From contig LT907983.1 in assembly GCA_900230115.1 (NCBI GenBank), positions 5,254,774 to 5,318,773 on the forward strand: DNA of 64,000 nucleotides, in the 5' to 3' direction. This DNA is from Spirosomataceae bacterium TFI 002 (GTDB taxonomy: Bacteria; Bacteroidota; Bacteroidia; Cytophagales; Spirosomataceae). Of the stretch, positions 1-10,109 are shown in pieces (the first letter of the stretch is position 1; every line of letters starts with the position of its first letter). Under the pieces are notes generated by a model. It was given only the letters and a program-made list of their open reading frames with translations, did not search any database and was not told the origin of the DNA. The translations under genes and the position numbers were made by a program.

Positions 1-1959
1 TCTTTGATTGTTGCCCGAACCCGTAATATGATTGAAGGACAACAAGCCGGACTCACTTTTCCTGTTAAAACCAAACCTGTAAACCTGTTTGTGACGCCAA
101 GTCAGTTAGGAAATTTTGAATCCTTTGAAGAGTTGTTTGACCATTTTCCACCCATGCTTTCGGGTTATCAACCTTCATTTTATTTAGAAGATGAAGAAGA
201 AAAAGACGTACTCCATGATGAAAGACAAAGAGATAGGTTTTTGGTAAAAATGATGTACATCTTGATGGTGAAACGATTGGAATCTTCTTGGTATTCCTTT
301 TACTCCACTGTCGAAAAAATCAAAGACCATCACCAAAACGCTTTAGACAAAATCAAAACCTTTCAGGAAGGTAAAGCAAATGATAAATTGGGTGAAAAAG
401 ACGAAGGCTTGTTTGATGATGATGATTTACACGACGATTACGAAGAACTCACTTTAGGTAAAAAAAGAAAAATAAGCCTTTCAGATATTGATGCAGCCGG
501 AAACTTGGAGTACTTCAAAAAAGACTTGAAGAAAGATTTGGATGCATTAGACAACCTTTCTAGCAATCTTCAAAAGTTTGAAAATAAGATTGAAAAAGAA
601 ACGGTTCGTCCTGGAAATATTATTTCAGCAGACGACAAATTACAAACGCTAATAGCTGAAATCAATAAGAAAAGACTCTCAAGTGAAAATAATGGAAACT
701 CCAAAGTGGTCATCTTCACTGTTTATCGGAATACCGCTCAATACCTTTTTAACCAACTGAAAAGTCGCGGATTTGACAAGTTGGCTATGGTTTCTGGAAC
801 CGGTTCTAAAATCTGTGATTCAGAAGAAGAAACCAAAAACTTTGAACCTATTCTTGAACGGTTTGCCCCTTACACCAAACTGTTCATGGAAAAGGAATGG
901 GACTTTCAAACAACTAAAAAAGGATTAGAAGCATATCACGAATGGATTTCGTGGGTTGCACAAAACCATCCTAAAATATACGCCAAGGTTCAACAGCCTA
1001 TTGATATACTGATTGCCACCGATGCTTTGAGTGAAGGACAAAACCTGCAAGATGCCGACATGGTCATCAATTACGATATACATTGGAATCCGGTTAGAAT
1101 TATTCAGCGGTTAGGTCGTGTTGACCGTTTAGGAAGTCCGAACAAAAAAATATTCGGAATCAACTTTTGGCCGTCTAACAACATCAATTCCTATCTGAAC
1201 CTTCAAGGAAGGATTGAGCAACGCATGGCAGCCATGAAATTGGCAGGAGCGGAAGTCGATGAAAAATTCTCCGAAACATTTCAGGAAATGATTCAGGATG
1301 AATCACTCGACCAACGCATGAAAAACCGGATGATGGAACAAATGCAAGTAACTTTTGATGATTTGGACGGCAATGAATCTTTTGGTTTTGACGACCTTTC
1401 TTTAGAACGCTACCGACAAGATTTATTGGAAGAGTTCAATAAAGATAAAGACAAATACCAACGAATGCCAAAAGGGGTTTATACAGGTTTTAAAGCAGAT
1501 ACCTCTGTTTGTGCAGAAAATGGATTAATTGCCCTGTTGGGGTATCCTACTAAACCTCCAAAAACATTAAATCACGAATACAAAGTCTTTGACTTGATTT
1601 ACATCAATAAGCAAGGCAAAATGGTGCTTTTGAACCAAAAAGATGTGTTGGATGCCCTGACCCACCATAAAGACAAAGACCGTTTTGTTCCCGATGCGAT
1701 TGATAAAGGAGATGATGCCGCCATTCAGGAATTGGTAATAGCTCTGAAATCTTGGTTGGGTAGTCAGGCAGCAGAAGAACAGGTGCAAGAAGACGGAACA
1801 ACCAAAAAAGTAATGGGTACAGAAGCAAAAGACCTTTTGTCGAAGTTGCGTAAAGGTAACAAAGACGCTTTATCCAGAGTAAAGCAAAACATCAAAGTGG
1901 ATGAAAAATTCCAACTTGACAATTTCGATTTAATCACTTGGTTTTTAGTAACAGCATAG
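1..1959 (+). CDS. SF2/SNF2-type helicase, C-terminal part (cut by window edge)
   Basis: This is the C-terminal part of a large superfamily 2 helicase; the frame is open to base 1, so the N-terminal lobe with Walker A and the DEAD/DEAH box lies outside the window. At about nt 700-770 there is a motif IV-like stretch ([19 protein letters not shown]). At about nt 1000-1135 motifs V and VI are clear ([20 protein letters not shown], then [11 protein letters not shown]), as in SNF2 and DISARM DrmD-like proteins. A long charged linker with coiled-coil character precedes the motifs. The stop is 2 nt before the methyltransferase start, so the genes are surely co-transcribed. By inference it is the DNA translocase of a modification-based defence system. 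The helicase family is secure; the system assignment is not. Confidence 0.85.
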   Translation, partial: SLIVARTRNMIEGQQAGLTFPVKTKPVNLFVTPSQLGNFESFEELFDHFPPMLSGYQPSFYLEDEEEKDVLHDERQRDRFLVKMMYILMVKRLESSWYSFYSTVEKIKDHHQNALDKIKTFQEGKANDKLGEKDEGLFDDDDLHDDYEELTLGKKRKISLSDIDAAGNLEYFKKDLKKDLDALDNLSSNLQKFENKIEKETVRPGNIISADDKLQTLIAEINKKRLSSENNGNSKVVIFTVYRNTAQYLFNQLKSRGFDKLAMVSGTGSKICDSEEETKNFEPILERFAPYTKLFMEKEWDFQTTKKGLEAYHEWISWVAQNHPKIYAKVQQPIDILIATDALSEGQNLQDADMVINYDIHWNPVRIIQRLGRVDRLGSPNKKIFGINFWPSNNINSYLNLQGRIEQRMAAMKLAGAEVDEKFSETFQEMIQDESLDQRMKNRMMEQMQVTFDDLDGNESFGFDDLSLERYRQDLLEEFNKDKDKYQRMPKGVYTGFKADTSVCAENGLIALLGYPTKPPKTLNHEYKVFDLIYINKQGKMVLLNQKDVLDALTHHKDKDRFVPDAIDKGDDAAIQELVIALKSWLGSQAAEEQVQEDGTTKKVMGTEAKDLLSKLRKGNKDALSRVKQNIKVDEKFQLDNFDLITWFLVTA

Positions 1960-1961
1960 AT

Positions 1962-4900
1962 ATGAAACTACAGATATTTAATCAAATAAATTTCCTCCCG
2001 GCCCTTAAAGCACTTTTCAAAGACCTGAAAGTGCCCATGAATTATGTGGCGGACGAACCCACTACCGCAAAGGAAATTCTCAAAGATACCCACAAGGATA
2101 ACGAGACTTTTCAACTCATGGATGATGTCTATTTTGTGGGAATGGTGGACGATGCCGCTTTTGACGGCAATAAATCATTCGATGCCGAGAATATAAAATC
2201 CGACTACGACGGCATTTTGATTTTTGGAGTAACGCTAAAAAACAGACCCAATGGACTCTTGCCCACTCGTTCGCAATTGGCAGAAATCTCCCGAGCTTTC
2301 AACCGTGAGTTTTACTACACGCCCGTGGTGGTAGTTTTTAAATACGGGAACTACTTAGCTTTTGCCAATACCGAGCGGTTGAAATACAAGCAGGAATGGC
2401 GGGAAGGGGAAAAAGCGGGTAAGGTGAGTTTGTTACGTGATATCAACATCGAAAAACCACACTCCGGACACGAACGCATTTTAGCTGAATTACAAATCCC
2501 TACTTCGGGCAAAAAACAGGTAGATTCTTTTGCGAAACTATACGCCTACTGGCAGGAAGTATTCAGCGTAAGTTTGCTTAATAAGAAATTCTATCAAGAA
2601 CTGTCCAATTGGTATTTCTGGGCAACCAAACATGTAACCTTTCCTGGCGAACCGACCTTGGCCGATGCACACCATAAAGATGCAAAACTGGAAGACCTCC
2701 TACAGGAGCATAAAGCCACCAATGTCATCCGAATGCTTACTCGCTTGCTTTTTGTGTGGTTTATCAAAGAGAAAAAACTGATACCCGAAGAACTTTTTGA
2801 ACTGGATGCTCTACAAAAAGATATTCTGAACGAAATTTCTCCCTATCACGAAATTGGCATGTTTAAGGAGCGAAACAAAGAAAGTGTGTATTACAAAGCC
2901 ATTTTGCAAAACTTGTTTTTTGCAACGCTCAACTGCCCCATTGAAGGCGATAGTTTGGATAAACGGAAGCGTGGTTTCCGTGGTGATGGCTATGGCACGC
3001 ACCGGGGCATAGATTACCTGATGCGTTACAAACAGTATTTCAAAAATCCCGATACGTTTTTGAAAAAACTGAATGACGTGGTTCCGTTCTTAAACGGTGG
3101 ACTTTTTGAATGCTTAGACGATAAGTTCAACAACACCTACATTGACGGTTTTTCCGACCAAATGATTAAGGGAGAGCAATTGATTGTACCCGATTACCTC
3201 TTTTTTGGTGTAGAAGAAGAAGCCGACCTGAGCGATATTGTGGGCATTAGCGATAAAAAGCACAAACAAGCAGCCGTAAAAGGGCTGATTAACATCCTAA
3301 AATCATACAAATTCACCATTACCGAAAATACCCCGATAGAAGAAGATGTAGCCCTTGATCCAGAACTGTTGGGAAAAGTATTTGAAAACCTCTTGGCGAG
3401 CTACAACCCTGAAACCAAAACCACCGCCCGTAAGCAAACTGGCTCATTTTATACGCCAAGGGAGATAGTCAACTACATGGTAGACGAAAGCTTGATTGCC
3501 TACCTCAAAAATGCCATCAAAGATTGGGGCGGATTAGATGATGAAACCTTGGATATAGAACTCCATGTGCTCACTTCTTTTGACAGTAAAGTGCCTTTTG
3601 AAGATAATCCAATATTACAAAAAGATATCATCACGGCTTTAAGCACCTGCACCATACTCGATCCTGCATGTGGTTCGGGAGCATTCCCGATGGGGATTTT
3701 GCAAAAAATGGTGCATGTCCTTCAAAAGCTTGACCCTGATAACAAAGTATGGAAAGAAGTACAGTTGACAAAAGCTGAACAAGAATCTAAAGCCGCTTTT
3801 GAAATTGAAGACAAACAAGCCAGAGAAGAACGCCTGCTTGAAATTAATGAAGCCTTTGACCAAAGCATTAACGACCCCGATTACGCCCGTAAACTGTTTT
3901 TGATTGAAAACTGCATTTATGGCGTGGACATACAGCCCATAGCTACCCAAATATCCAAATTACGTTTCTTTATTTCGTTGGTGGTAGAGCAAAAGGTAAA
4001 TGCTGAAAAAGACAACTTTGGCATTCGACCTTTACCCAACTTAGAAACCAAGTTTGTGGCAGCTAATACCTTGGTTGGGATTGAAAAGCCGAGTGCTCAA
4101 CTCAGCTTATACGATACTAAGGAAGTAAAAGCACTGGAAACCAGACTCAAAAAAGTACGGAGCAAACTATTCAGTGCCAAAAGCAAAGAAACTAAACTGA
4201 AATATCGTGAAGAAGATAAAGTATTGAGAAACCAGATTGCGGTTGAACTTGAAAAAAGCGGCTGGAAAAGTGACACAGCTCAAAAACTCGCAGGTTGGGA
4301 TCCTTATGACCAAAACGCATCTTCTTCCTTCTTTGACCCGGAATGGATGTTTGACATTCAAAATGGTTTTGACGTGGTGGTCGGGAATCCGCCTTATGTT
4401 AAAGAAAACACTGATAGAAGCGTTTTCAATGGACTTAGAAATTCTAAGTATTACCAAGGAAAAATGGACTTATGGTATTTTTTCTCTTGTATATGCATTG
4501 ACTATTTATCAAAAAAGCCAAAAGGTATTTTGTCATTTATTGCCACAAATAACTGGACTACAAATTCAGGAGCATCAATTTTAAGAAACAAAATTCTAAA
4601 TGAAACAAAAATTAAAAGATTCGTTGACTTTTCTGATTTCAAGATATTCGAATCGGCTGGAATTCAAACAATGGTCATCGTTCTAGAAAAAAATGCAAAC
4701 ACAAGTGAACATAATGTAATTTGCTCAAGGGTAATTGATTCAAGTATTCGTTTTGAAGATTTAAATTCATTCCTAAAAAAGGAAAATGATCCTAGATTTA
4801 TTCATTTTGAAAGTAAAATTGAGACAAAATCAAATTTAAATAAAACGATTTCCTTTAGCTCTGATTCGCTAAGTGAACTGCTTAATAAGATTGAAATTTC

Positions 4901-5873
4901 TGGGAATTTTCAATTAATATCTTCAGAAATTAACTCAGGAATTGATATACCTCAAGATTTTTTAAGCAATGCCAATAAACAAAAGCTCAGTAGCATATTT
5001 AATGTTGGAGATGGAGTGTTTGTATTAAGTAATGAAGAGATAGAAAAACTTAATGTGACAACTCCTGAAAGAGAATTGTTAAAACCTTTCTACACAACAA
5101 ACGAACTTTATCGGTATAGTATTAATCCAGTGAATAGATACAGTATTATTTATACTGACTCTAGCTACAGAAATAGTAAATCTCTTGATAATTACCCTAA
5201 TATAAAATCTCATCTTGATAAATTCCAATCAATTATTACCTCAGAAAATAAACCATATGGCTTAAATCGAGCAAGAAATGAAAAGTTTTTTTTAGGGGAA
5301 AGAATCGTTGTCCAAAGAAAGTGTCCAAATAAGCCAAGTTTTGCATATGTAAACTTTGACACTTACTTCAACAGAACTTTTTTACCCATCTTAACAAAAA
5401 GAATTAACCTAAAATATCTAACCTCAATTTTAAATTCTTCCCTTGTTGCTTTTTGGCTTAGACATAAGGGTAAAATGCAGGGGGACAATTATCAAGTTGA
5501 TAAAGATCCCGTACTCTCAATTCCTGTAAAACTAAGTATCGAGTACACATTAATTTTATCAACCTTGGTAGAATTATGTATTTTTTCAAAACAAAAATCC
5601 ACAATTGAATCAATTATTGACTCTGTCGTCTTCAACCTCTATTTCCCTGATCACATGAAAGAGCGTGGCATAGATGTATCGGAGTTTGTAGAGCGAGATA
5701 TAGCAGAAGTGATGCAAGGAAGAGAGTTTGAAAAACTAAGTTATACAGAGAAAGAGCAAGCCATAGAGCAACTTCACGCCACATGGAGCCATCCAGATAA
5801 TGAAGTCCGCAACCGTATCAAACTGTTTGCCGTGCGTAGCCCGGAGATTTTAAAACCTATATTGGAAAGCTGA
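1962..5873 (+). CDS. Eco57I-type adenine-specific DNA methyltransferase (1303 aa)
   Basis: A very large class I DNA methyltransferase. Motif I ([15 protein letters not shown]) is at about residue 565 and the adenine-methylase motif IV ([11 protein letters not shown]) at about residue 806. The N-terminal half (~1-520) resembles the extended N-terminus of Eco57I, PglX and DrmMI-like enzymes; I see no PD-(D/E)XK nuclease I can vouch for. Target recognition is expected after NPPY, roughly residues 830-1220. ATG 1962 is preferred over TTG 1938 because it follows the helicase stop directly. The stop overlaps the next start (TGATG). The stretch from about 4410 to 5640 is clearly AT-richer than both flanks. 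It probably marks self DNA; restriction would need the neighbouring helicase and ATPase. Confidence 0.88.
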   Translation: MKLQIFNQINFLPALKALFKDLKVPMNYVADEPTTAKEILKDTHKDNETFQLMDDVYFVGMVDDAAFDGNKSFDAENIKSDYDGILIFGVTLKNRPNGLLPTRSQLAEISRAFNREFYYTPVVVVFKYGNYLAFANTERLKYKQEWREGEKAGKVSLLRDINIEKPHSGHERILAELQIPTSGKKQVDSFAKLYAYWQEVFSVSLLNKKFYQELSNWYFWATKHVTFPGEPTLADAHHKDAKLEDLLQEHKATNVIRMLTRLLFVWFIKEKKLIPEELFELDALQKDILNEISPYHEIGMFKERNKESVYYKAILQNLFFATLNCPIEGDSLDKRKRGFRGDGYGTHRGIDYLMRYKQYFKNPDTFLKKLNDVVPFLNGGLFECLDDKFNNTYIDGFSDQMIKGEQLIVPDYLFFGVEEEADLSDIVGISDKKHKQAAVKGLINILKSYKFTITENTPIEEDVALDPELLGKVFENLLASYNPETKTTARKQTGSFYTPREIVNYMVDESLIAYLKNAIKDWGGLDDETLDIELHVLTSFDSKVPFEDNPILQKDIITALSTCTILDPACGSGAFPMGILQKMVHVLQKLDPDNKVWKEVQLTKAEQESKAAFEIEDKQAREERLLEINEAFDQSINDPDYARKLFLIENCIYGVDIQPIATQISKLRFFISLVVEQKVNAEKDNFGIRPLPNLETKFVAANTLVGIEKPSAQLSLYDTKEVKALETRLKKVRSKLFSAKSKETKLKYREEDKVLRNQIAVELEKSGWKSDTAQKLAGWDPYDQNASSSFFDPEWMFDIQNGFDVVVGNPPYVKENTDRSVFNGLRNSKYYQGKMDLWYFFSCICIDYLSKKPKGILSFIATNNWTTNSGASILRNKILNETKIKRFVDFSDFKIFESAGIQTMVIVLEKNANTSEHNVICSRVIDSSIRFEDLNSFLKKENDPRFIHFESKIETKSNLNKTISFSSDSLSELLNKIEISGNFQLISSEINSGIDIPQDFLSNANKQKLSSIFNVGDGVFVLSNEEIEKLNVTTPERELLKPFYTTNELYRYSINPVNRYSIIYTDSSYRNSKSLDNYPNIKSHLDKFQSIITSENKPYGLNRARNEKFFLGERIVVQRKCPNKPSFAYVNFDTYFNRTFLPILTKRINLKYLTSILNSSLVAFWLRHKGKMQGDNYQVDKDPVLSIPVKLSIEYTLILSTLVELCIFSKQKSTIESIIDSVVFNLYFPDHMKERGIDVSEFVERDIAEVMQGREFEKLSYTEKEQAIEQLHATWSHPDNEVRNRIKLFAVRSPEILKPILES

Positions 5874-7603
5874 TGAAGAAGATTAAGGAAATAAAAATCC
5901 AAAACTTCAAGGCTTTTCAGCAGGAGCAGGTTTTTCCTATTAACGGAAAGCACGTTTTGGTTTATGGTAATAATGGTTCAGGAAAGTCCTCATTGTTTTG
6001 GGCTTTATACACTCTTTTACAAAGCAGTATCAAAGACGATGATGATGTAAAGAAGTATTTCACGAAATACGTGGCATCGAATAAAGGCACACACCAAACA
6101 TTGAAAAACGTTTTTATGGACGAGAATGAGGACTCCTTTATCAAACTCACCGCCATAGATACGGAAACGCAGCATGAAGAAGCTTTCACCATTTCGCACA
6201 ATGTTATCAATACAAACAGTAATGCTAACACACTTATTCAGGAATTAAACATAGCCAGTGACTTTATCAATTATAAACTGCTGCACAACTTTTATCGGGC
6301 ATCACACAAGCAGGAAGTAAACCTTTGGCCTGTTTTTGAGCGGGATATTTTTCCTTTCATGACGGATGGTACGCAGAATTGGCTCGATGATATTATTAAA
6401 TCTCCAACACTGGATGTTCCGAGAACGCCAAAAGGTGCAGCAGCATCACGTAACAGAAAACAGAACTACGTCAATGAAGTGGATGCTCTGAATGACAAGA
6501 TTCAAAACCTTCTCAATGAAATTTCAGGCCATGCAAACACATTTCTAAAAGACCATTTTTTTGAAAGCAAGGATGTAGTTCGAGTTTCTTTGAGCCTTGA
6601 AAAGAAATTCAAATTTGACCTGATTAAAAACAAAATATGGCTAGATAATATGCAAGGTTGGCGACATGACCAATTGCATATTAAATTAGGTGTTGAAATT
6701 TACGATGACACTATTCCTTCCAAATGGCGACAAATAGAGCGAGTACAATCCTTCCTTAATGAAGCACAACTTACACGTATAGCCATTGGCGTCCGCATTG
6801 GTGCATTGCGAACAAGACCTTTGGCTGGTTCACGTTTTAAAATACTTGTACTGGATGACATGCTTATCAGTTTGGATTTATCCAACCGTATGGATGTGGT
6901 ACGAATCATCCTGAACAAAGAAGAAAAGGAAGATTTGAAGTTCTTTGATGGCTTTCAAAAGTTTATCCTTACCCACGACAAAGGCTTTTTCAATCTCATT
7001 CGCAGAAATACCGATGAAGAAGAATGGGTGTATTTCAATTTTAACAAGGATGAAAAAGACATTTCAGCACCCAAAATAAAAGAAGACAAAACACCACTTC
7101 AAAAAGCCATCAAAAATTTTGAAGAAAACGAATTTGAAGCTTGTGGGAATGAATTAAGGAAAGAAGCGGAAGCAATTCTGACCGAGTATCTCGACCCAGA
7201 CATGAAAAAGCTAAACAAGGATTTTGAAAGCCTAAGTGACAAGTTAGAAAAAGCTTTTAACGTTCTCTCAAGTCAACGTCACCAAAAATTTACCCAACGC
7301 TTTTTACTAGACATCGACATTGCGAAACTCAAAAAAATCAAAACAGACTATTCAGCAGATGACGCATTGACAACAGAAGAAAAATCTAAATTAAACACAA
7401 TCAAAGCCCGACTATTTGACTTTCTGATTGAATTCAATGAAAAGAGAAACCGAAAAGAACTGCTCATCACGGACACCAAAGACATCTTGGACAGAATCAT
7501 GAATGCAGCATCCCATCATTCAGAAAATCAACTTCACCGTGAAGAACTTAAAAACGCAATCGCCAAAATGGTTGAATTAAAAGAGCATTTGAAGCATGAC
7601 TAA
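5873..7603 (+). CDS. SMC/RecF-like AAA ATPase of the defence cassette (576 aa)
   Basis: Walker A (GNNGSGKSS) lies at residues 33-41 right after a beta-strand start (IKIQNFKAF) typical of RecF, SMC and OLD-type ATPases. At about residue 322 there is a Walker B plus D-loop (ILVLDDMLISLDLSNR) in which the usual catalytic DE reads DD. The segment before it (RIAIGVRIGAL) stands where the ABC signature would be. The C-terminal third is charged and helical, probably coiled coil. The start overlaps the methyltransferase stop, giving translational coupling. No nuclease (TOPRIM) domain is evident. Inference: ATP-dependent sensor or loader working with the helicase and methylase. The specific system is unknown to me. 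Confidence 0.8.
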   Translation: MKKIKEIKIQNFKAFQQEQVFPINGKHVLVYGNNGSGKSSLFWALYTLLQSSIKDDDDVKKYFTKYVASNKGTHQTLKNVFMDENEDSFIKLTAIDTETQHEEAFTISHNVINTNSNANTLIQELNIASDFINYKLLHNFYRASHKQEVNLWPVFERDIFPFMTDGTQNWLDDIIKSPTLDVPRTPKGAAASRNRKQNYVNEVDALNDKIQNLLNEISGHANTFLKDHFFESKDVVRVSLSLEKKFKFDLIKNKIWLDNMQGWRHDQLHIKLGVEIYDDTIPSKWRQIERVQSFLNEAQLTRIAIGVRIGALRTRPLAGSRFKILVLDDMLISLDLSNRMDVVRIILNKEEKEDLKFFDGFQKFILTHDKGFFNLIRRNTDEEEWVYFNFNKDEKDISAPKIKEDKTPLQKAIKNFEENEFEACGNELRKEAEAILTEYLDPDMKKLNKDFESLSDKLEKAFNVLSSQRHQKFTQRFLLDIDIAKLKKIKTDYSADDALTTEEKSKLNTIKARLFDFLIEFNEKRNRKELLITDTKDILDRIMNAASHHSENQLHREELKNAIAKMVELKEHLKHD

Positions 7604-7790
7604 TCCAGCCCTTCACAGCCACACACATTGCCAAGGCACACCAGCCATCGCTCAAACCCAAGCTTTATCAAAAAACTTGCTAAGCCTTGTAAATAGACCA
7701 AGCATATTACAAGCAAGAAGCATAGGGGAGAGGATCATCCAAAAAATGAGAGAATTTATTGAGGTATATGTGGAGGGAATGGCAGCGTAA
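7596..7790 (+). other. 64-codon open frame of unusual composition; doubtful gene
   Basis: The frame starts 8 bases inside the ATPase gene and encodes a His/Thr/Ala/Gln-rich N-terminus unlike any family I know. The first about 70 bases after the ATPase stop are C-rich on the plus strand (runs such as ccagcccttcacagccacac), unlike the AT-rich surroundings. It may be a decayed repeat or a recombination junction rather than a gene. No domain, signal peptide or membrane segment is visible. I record it because it separates the defence cassette from the next pair of genes. Confidence 0.2.
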
Positions 7791-7807
7791 AAAACAAACT
7801 AAAAAAT

Positions 7808-8398
7808 ATGATTATAGAAGCATTCGAAGCTGGGTTATTTCTTAATGAAGAGGAGTTTATTGTCTATGGATGGATATCCGATGACTATGTAAATATCAAA
7901 AATTTGACTTATTCGCAATACCAAGACTTAATAATTGACAAGCTGAAAAGATTGATAGAGAATCAATTTTATAGAGAAGTGTATTCCGAATTTGATCAAG
8001 AGGACATTTGCAACAAATTGTTCAATAACCCTGATAAAACAGCTTATTCGTTATTTCAAAATCAATTTGATAATGCTGATCGAAAAGTAAAAGAAAGCTT
8101 ACTTGACAGATGGAGTGTTGACACTAATACGGTTAACGTCATGGATGATATTGAAGATAAATATTTCATAAATCAAATTTGTGACCTTGATGAATTCAGT
8201 AGTTTGTTTCGTGAGTTTTACGATAGAATACAGGCTTTCCAAAATGATAATTTGGATGAATATTATGAACTAAATGAGTTTTATGTTGAAGAAGATAGTG
8301 AGCCTTGGTACGACCGTGAACAAATTACAAAGTTGTCGAATCAGGTTTATGATATGGGTTTTGTTGATTTTTCCTTTTATGTGCAGGAGAAAATATAA
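7808..8398 (+). CDS. Hypothetical acidic protein (196 aa)
   Basis: I do not recognise this family. The product is soluble, strongly acidic and rich in Tyr, Asp, Glu and Asn, with no signal peptide, no membrane segment and no nucleotide-binding motif. A C-terminal region with Tyr/Glu/Asp clusters (about residues 140-175) is the most distinctive part. ATG 7808 follows an A-rich leader. It ends 7 nt before the next gene, so the two are probably one operon. It sits directly after a defence cassette inside an accessory region, which makes a defence or immunity role possible but unproven. Confidence 0.65.
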   Translation: MIIEAFEAGLFLNEEEFIVYGWISDDYVNIKNLTYSQYQDLIIDKLKRLIENQFYREVYSEFDQEDICNKLFNNPDKTAYSLFQNQFDNADRKVKESLLDRWSVDTNTVNVMDDIEDKYFINQICDLDEFSSLFREFYDRIQAFQNDNLDEYYELNEFYVEEDSEPWYDREQITKLSNQVYDMGFVDFSFYVQEKI

Positions 8399-8405
8399 GG
8401 TTTAA

Positions 8406-9107
8406 ATGGATAAAGTAAGCGATCTTCTTGAGTACTTTAATTTTGAATCAGATAAAGGCTTATTCCTAATCCACGTTTTATGTAACTGCGGTTTTGCCTA
8501 TTTCATTTTCACTTCATTATTGGATGGTCGGGTTGATTTTCCTGATAAAGTTAGTCTTAAAGATGGTTTCGACTTCTTTAGTAGTTTTCAGTTTATCATT
8601 CCAATTATACTTTATCTAGTTGTAAGGCTTACCTTTTCCACTCTTTTCCCAATTATAATAGGTATAATCCCCAGAGGACTATTTGAACTTTGGTATCAAA
8701 AGAAGTTTCATGAAAACCTTAAAAATAGTGTTCAAAAGGCCGACAAAAATGATGCAGAAGTGTTTTTAGCAAGGCTTAACCAGCTTAGAGAACGACTTGG
8801 AACATCAAAACTGACTATGAGTGAAGCGGAGAATAGAGTTTTCAATAAGGAAGAAATTAAAGAGCGGGAAGAAATTTACTATGCCAGAATGATGACTATG
8901 ACCGTGCTTTTTCAGCTATTCTGCCTTTACCTCATTCAAACAAATAGCATTTTTCAGTCCAAATGGATTGGTACTTTCTTAATATTGATATTTATTCTTC
9001 TCTATCTGAGGCTTTGTTTCACCATGGTAATCAATAGATGTCTTGATGTAGTTAAGAATATCTTGGAGAAGAAAAGAGCAGAAGATAGGGTTATTAAAGA
9101 CGTATAG
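8406..9107 (+). CDS. Hypothetical four-helix membrane protein (233 aa)
   Basis: No family recognised. Four hydrophobic segments are visible: about residues 18-38, 55-90 (long, possibly two close passes), 158-178 and 185-205. Between them lies a charged cytoplasmic-type loop of about 65 residues (Lys/Glu-rich, near residues 95-155). The gene is 7 nt downstream of the acidic 196-residue protein, so the pair probably works together. A soluble acidic protein with a small multi-pass membrane partner is a layout seen in some abortive-infection modules; that link is inference only. Confidence 0.65.
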   Translation: MDKVSDLLEYFNFESDKGLFLIHVLCNCGFAYFIFTSLLDGRVDFPDKVSLKDGFDFFSSFQFIIPIILYLVVRLTFSTLFPIIIGIIPRGLFELWYQKKFHENLKNSVQKADKNDAEVFLARLNQLRERLGTSKLTMSEAENRVFNKEEIKEREEIYYARMMTMTVLFQLFCLYLIQTNSIFQSKWIGTFLILIFILLYLRLCFTMVINRCLDVVKNILEKKRAEDRVIKDV

Positions 9108-9123
9108 GCATTATATCAAAGAT

Positions 9124-9147
9124 CTTAGGTTCAAGTCCCAGCGGGAT
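9124..9147 (+). other. tRNA 3'-end fragment, probable attachment-site relic
   Basis: About 24 bases match the T-arm and 3' acceptor strand of tRNA-Lys at 13359-13380 in the same orientation. The shared core is GGTTC-AG-CCCAGCGGGAT with two differences inside it. No D-arm or anticodon arm precedes it, so it is not a tRNA gene. Isolated tRNA 3' ends are what is left at the distal end of islands that integrate into tRNA genes. If that holds, the intact target tRNA lies left of this window and the element is the segment carrying the defence cassette. Confidence 0.5.
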
Positions 9148-9271
9148 TTAAGAAATGATTATGATTAGTAATGTTATGACTCTTACCAATTCTCTGTATT
9201 TTTTCGTCAACATTAGGTAACATGATTCCTTAATTTAACTTACATTTATCAGCATCCCACAATAGTAAACT

Positions 9272-9967
9272 ATGGAAACTCACCCGTATGCAACAACTAA
9301 TGGATTTCAAAAGCAACTTGAAATGAGCGAAAAGGAAATTCAAAAAGGGGCGTTTAAAAGTGGTGGTATATGGGACGAAAAAACTAAAACCATCATTTGC
9401 GGAACATTTCCTCCCCTAAAAGAGTACAACAATAGAAAAGGTTACATCCATTATTCAAGCCCAAAGAATAAGTTTTGGTCCCATATTGATGCAATTTTCG
9501 ATACTAGGTATTACATAAATACAAAAGAAGCCTACGATGTACATCATCGAATTCAAAATGCATTGAAGAAAATAAAATTTCTAATCAATAAAGAAGTCGG
9601 TTTTGTAGACATTTATACTAAAATAGAAAGAAAAATAGAAGGCTCCTCAAAAGATGATGACCTTGAATGTGTAGAAACAATCTTTGAAAATGGCATCTTT
9701 GAAAGCATTCTTAAAAGTGATGTAAATCAAATAGCCTTTGTTTACTGCCTCGCGAGAAATGAATTTATAAAAGCCATTAAGGAAGCTTACAGTGTTATCC
9801 CAGTAGTCATTAGAGAATATAAAAAAGACGATATAACTTTAGAAGTGAAAAAGGTAACAATTGGAAATAAGGTACTCTTCTTATCTTATTGTCCAATTCA
9901 TGGAAATATCAGAGATATACATCGAAGGCCCGCTTTAGCAAAGGTCATTAAAGGTGACTTTAGTTAA
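9272..9967 (+). CDS. Uracil-DNA-glycosylase-superfamily-like protein (231 aa)
   Basis: The N-terminal half carries the pattern of the UDG superfamily and its hypoxanthine-glycosylase branch: ICGTFPP at about residues 42-48, then HYSSPKNKFW at about 60-69, matching the usual G(S/T)FP and YY-prN-FW motifs. Near the C-terminus, SYCPIHGNIR stands where the family has its final substrate-binding motif. By family it should bind or excise a damaged or modified base, but the motifs are divergent and activity is not assured. It is a stand-alone gene in the accessory region, between the tRNA fragment and a caspase-like gene. A role against phages with modified bases is possible. Confidence 0.6.
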   Translation: METHPYATTNGFQKQLEMSEKEIQKGAFKSGGIWDEKTKTIICGTFPPLKEYNNRKGYIHYSSPKNKFWSHIDAIFDTRYYINTKEAYDVHHRIQNALKKIKFLINKEVGFVDIYTKIERKIEGSSKDDDLECVETIFENGIFESILKSDVNQIAFVYCLARNEFIKAIKEAYSVIPVVIREYKKDDITLEVKKVTIGNKVLFLSYCPIHGNIRDIHRRPALAKVIKGDFS

Positions 9968-10109
9968 CTCCATAAATTACTTAACACAAGTTAATTAATA
10001 TCATAAATAAGGAATATCCTTTAATTGGTAAGAACTACTTTTTACGATTCTATTTCGAAAAGCTTAATTCTGCAAGTAGATTTACTTTTTTTTTCAAAAT
10101 AGAGGTTGC

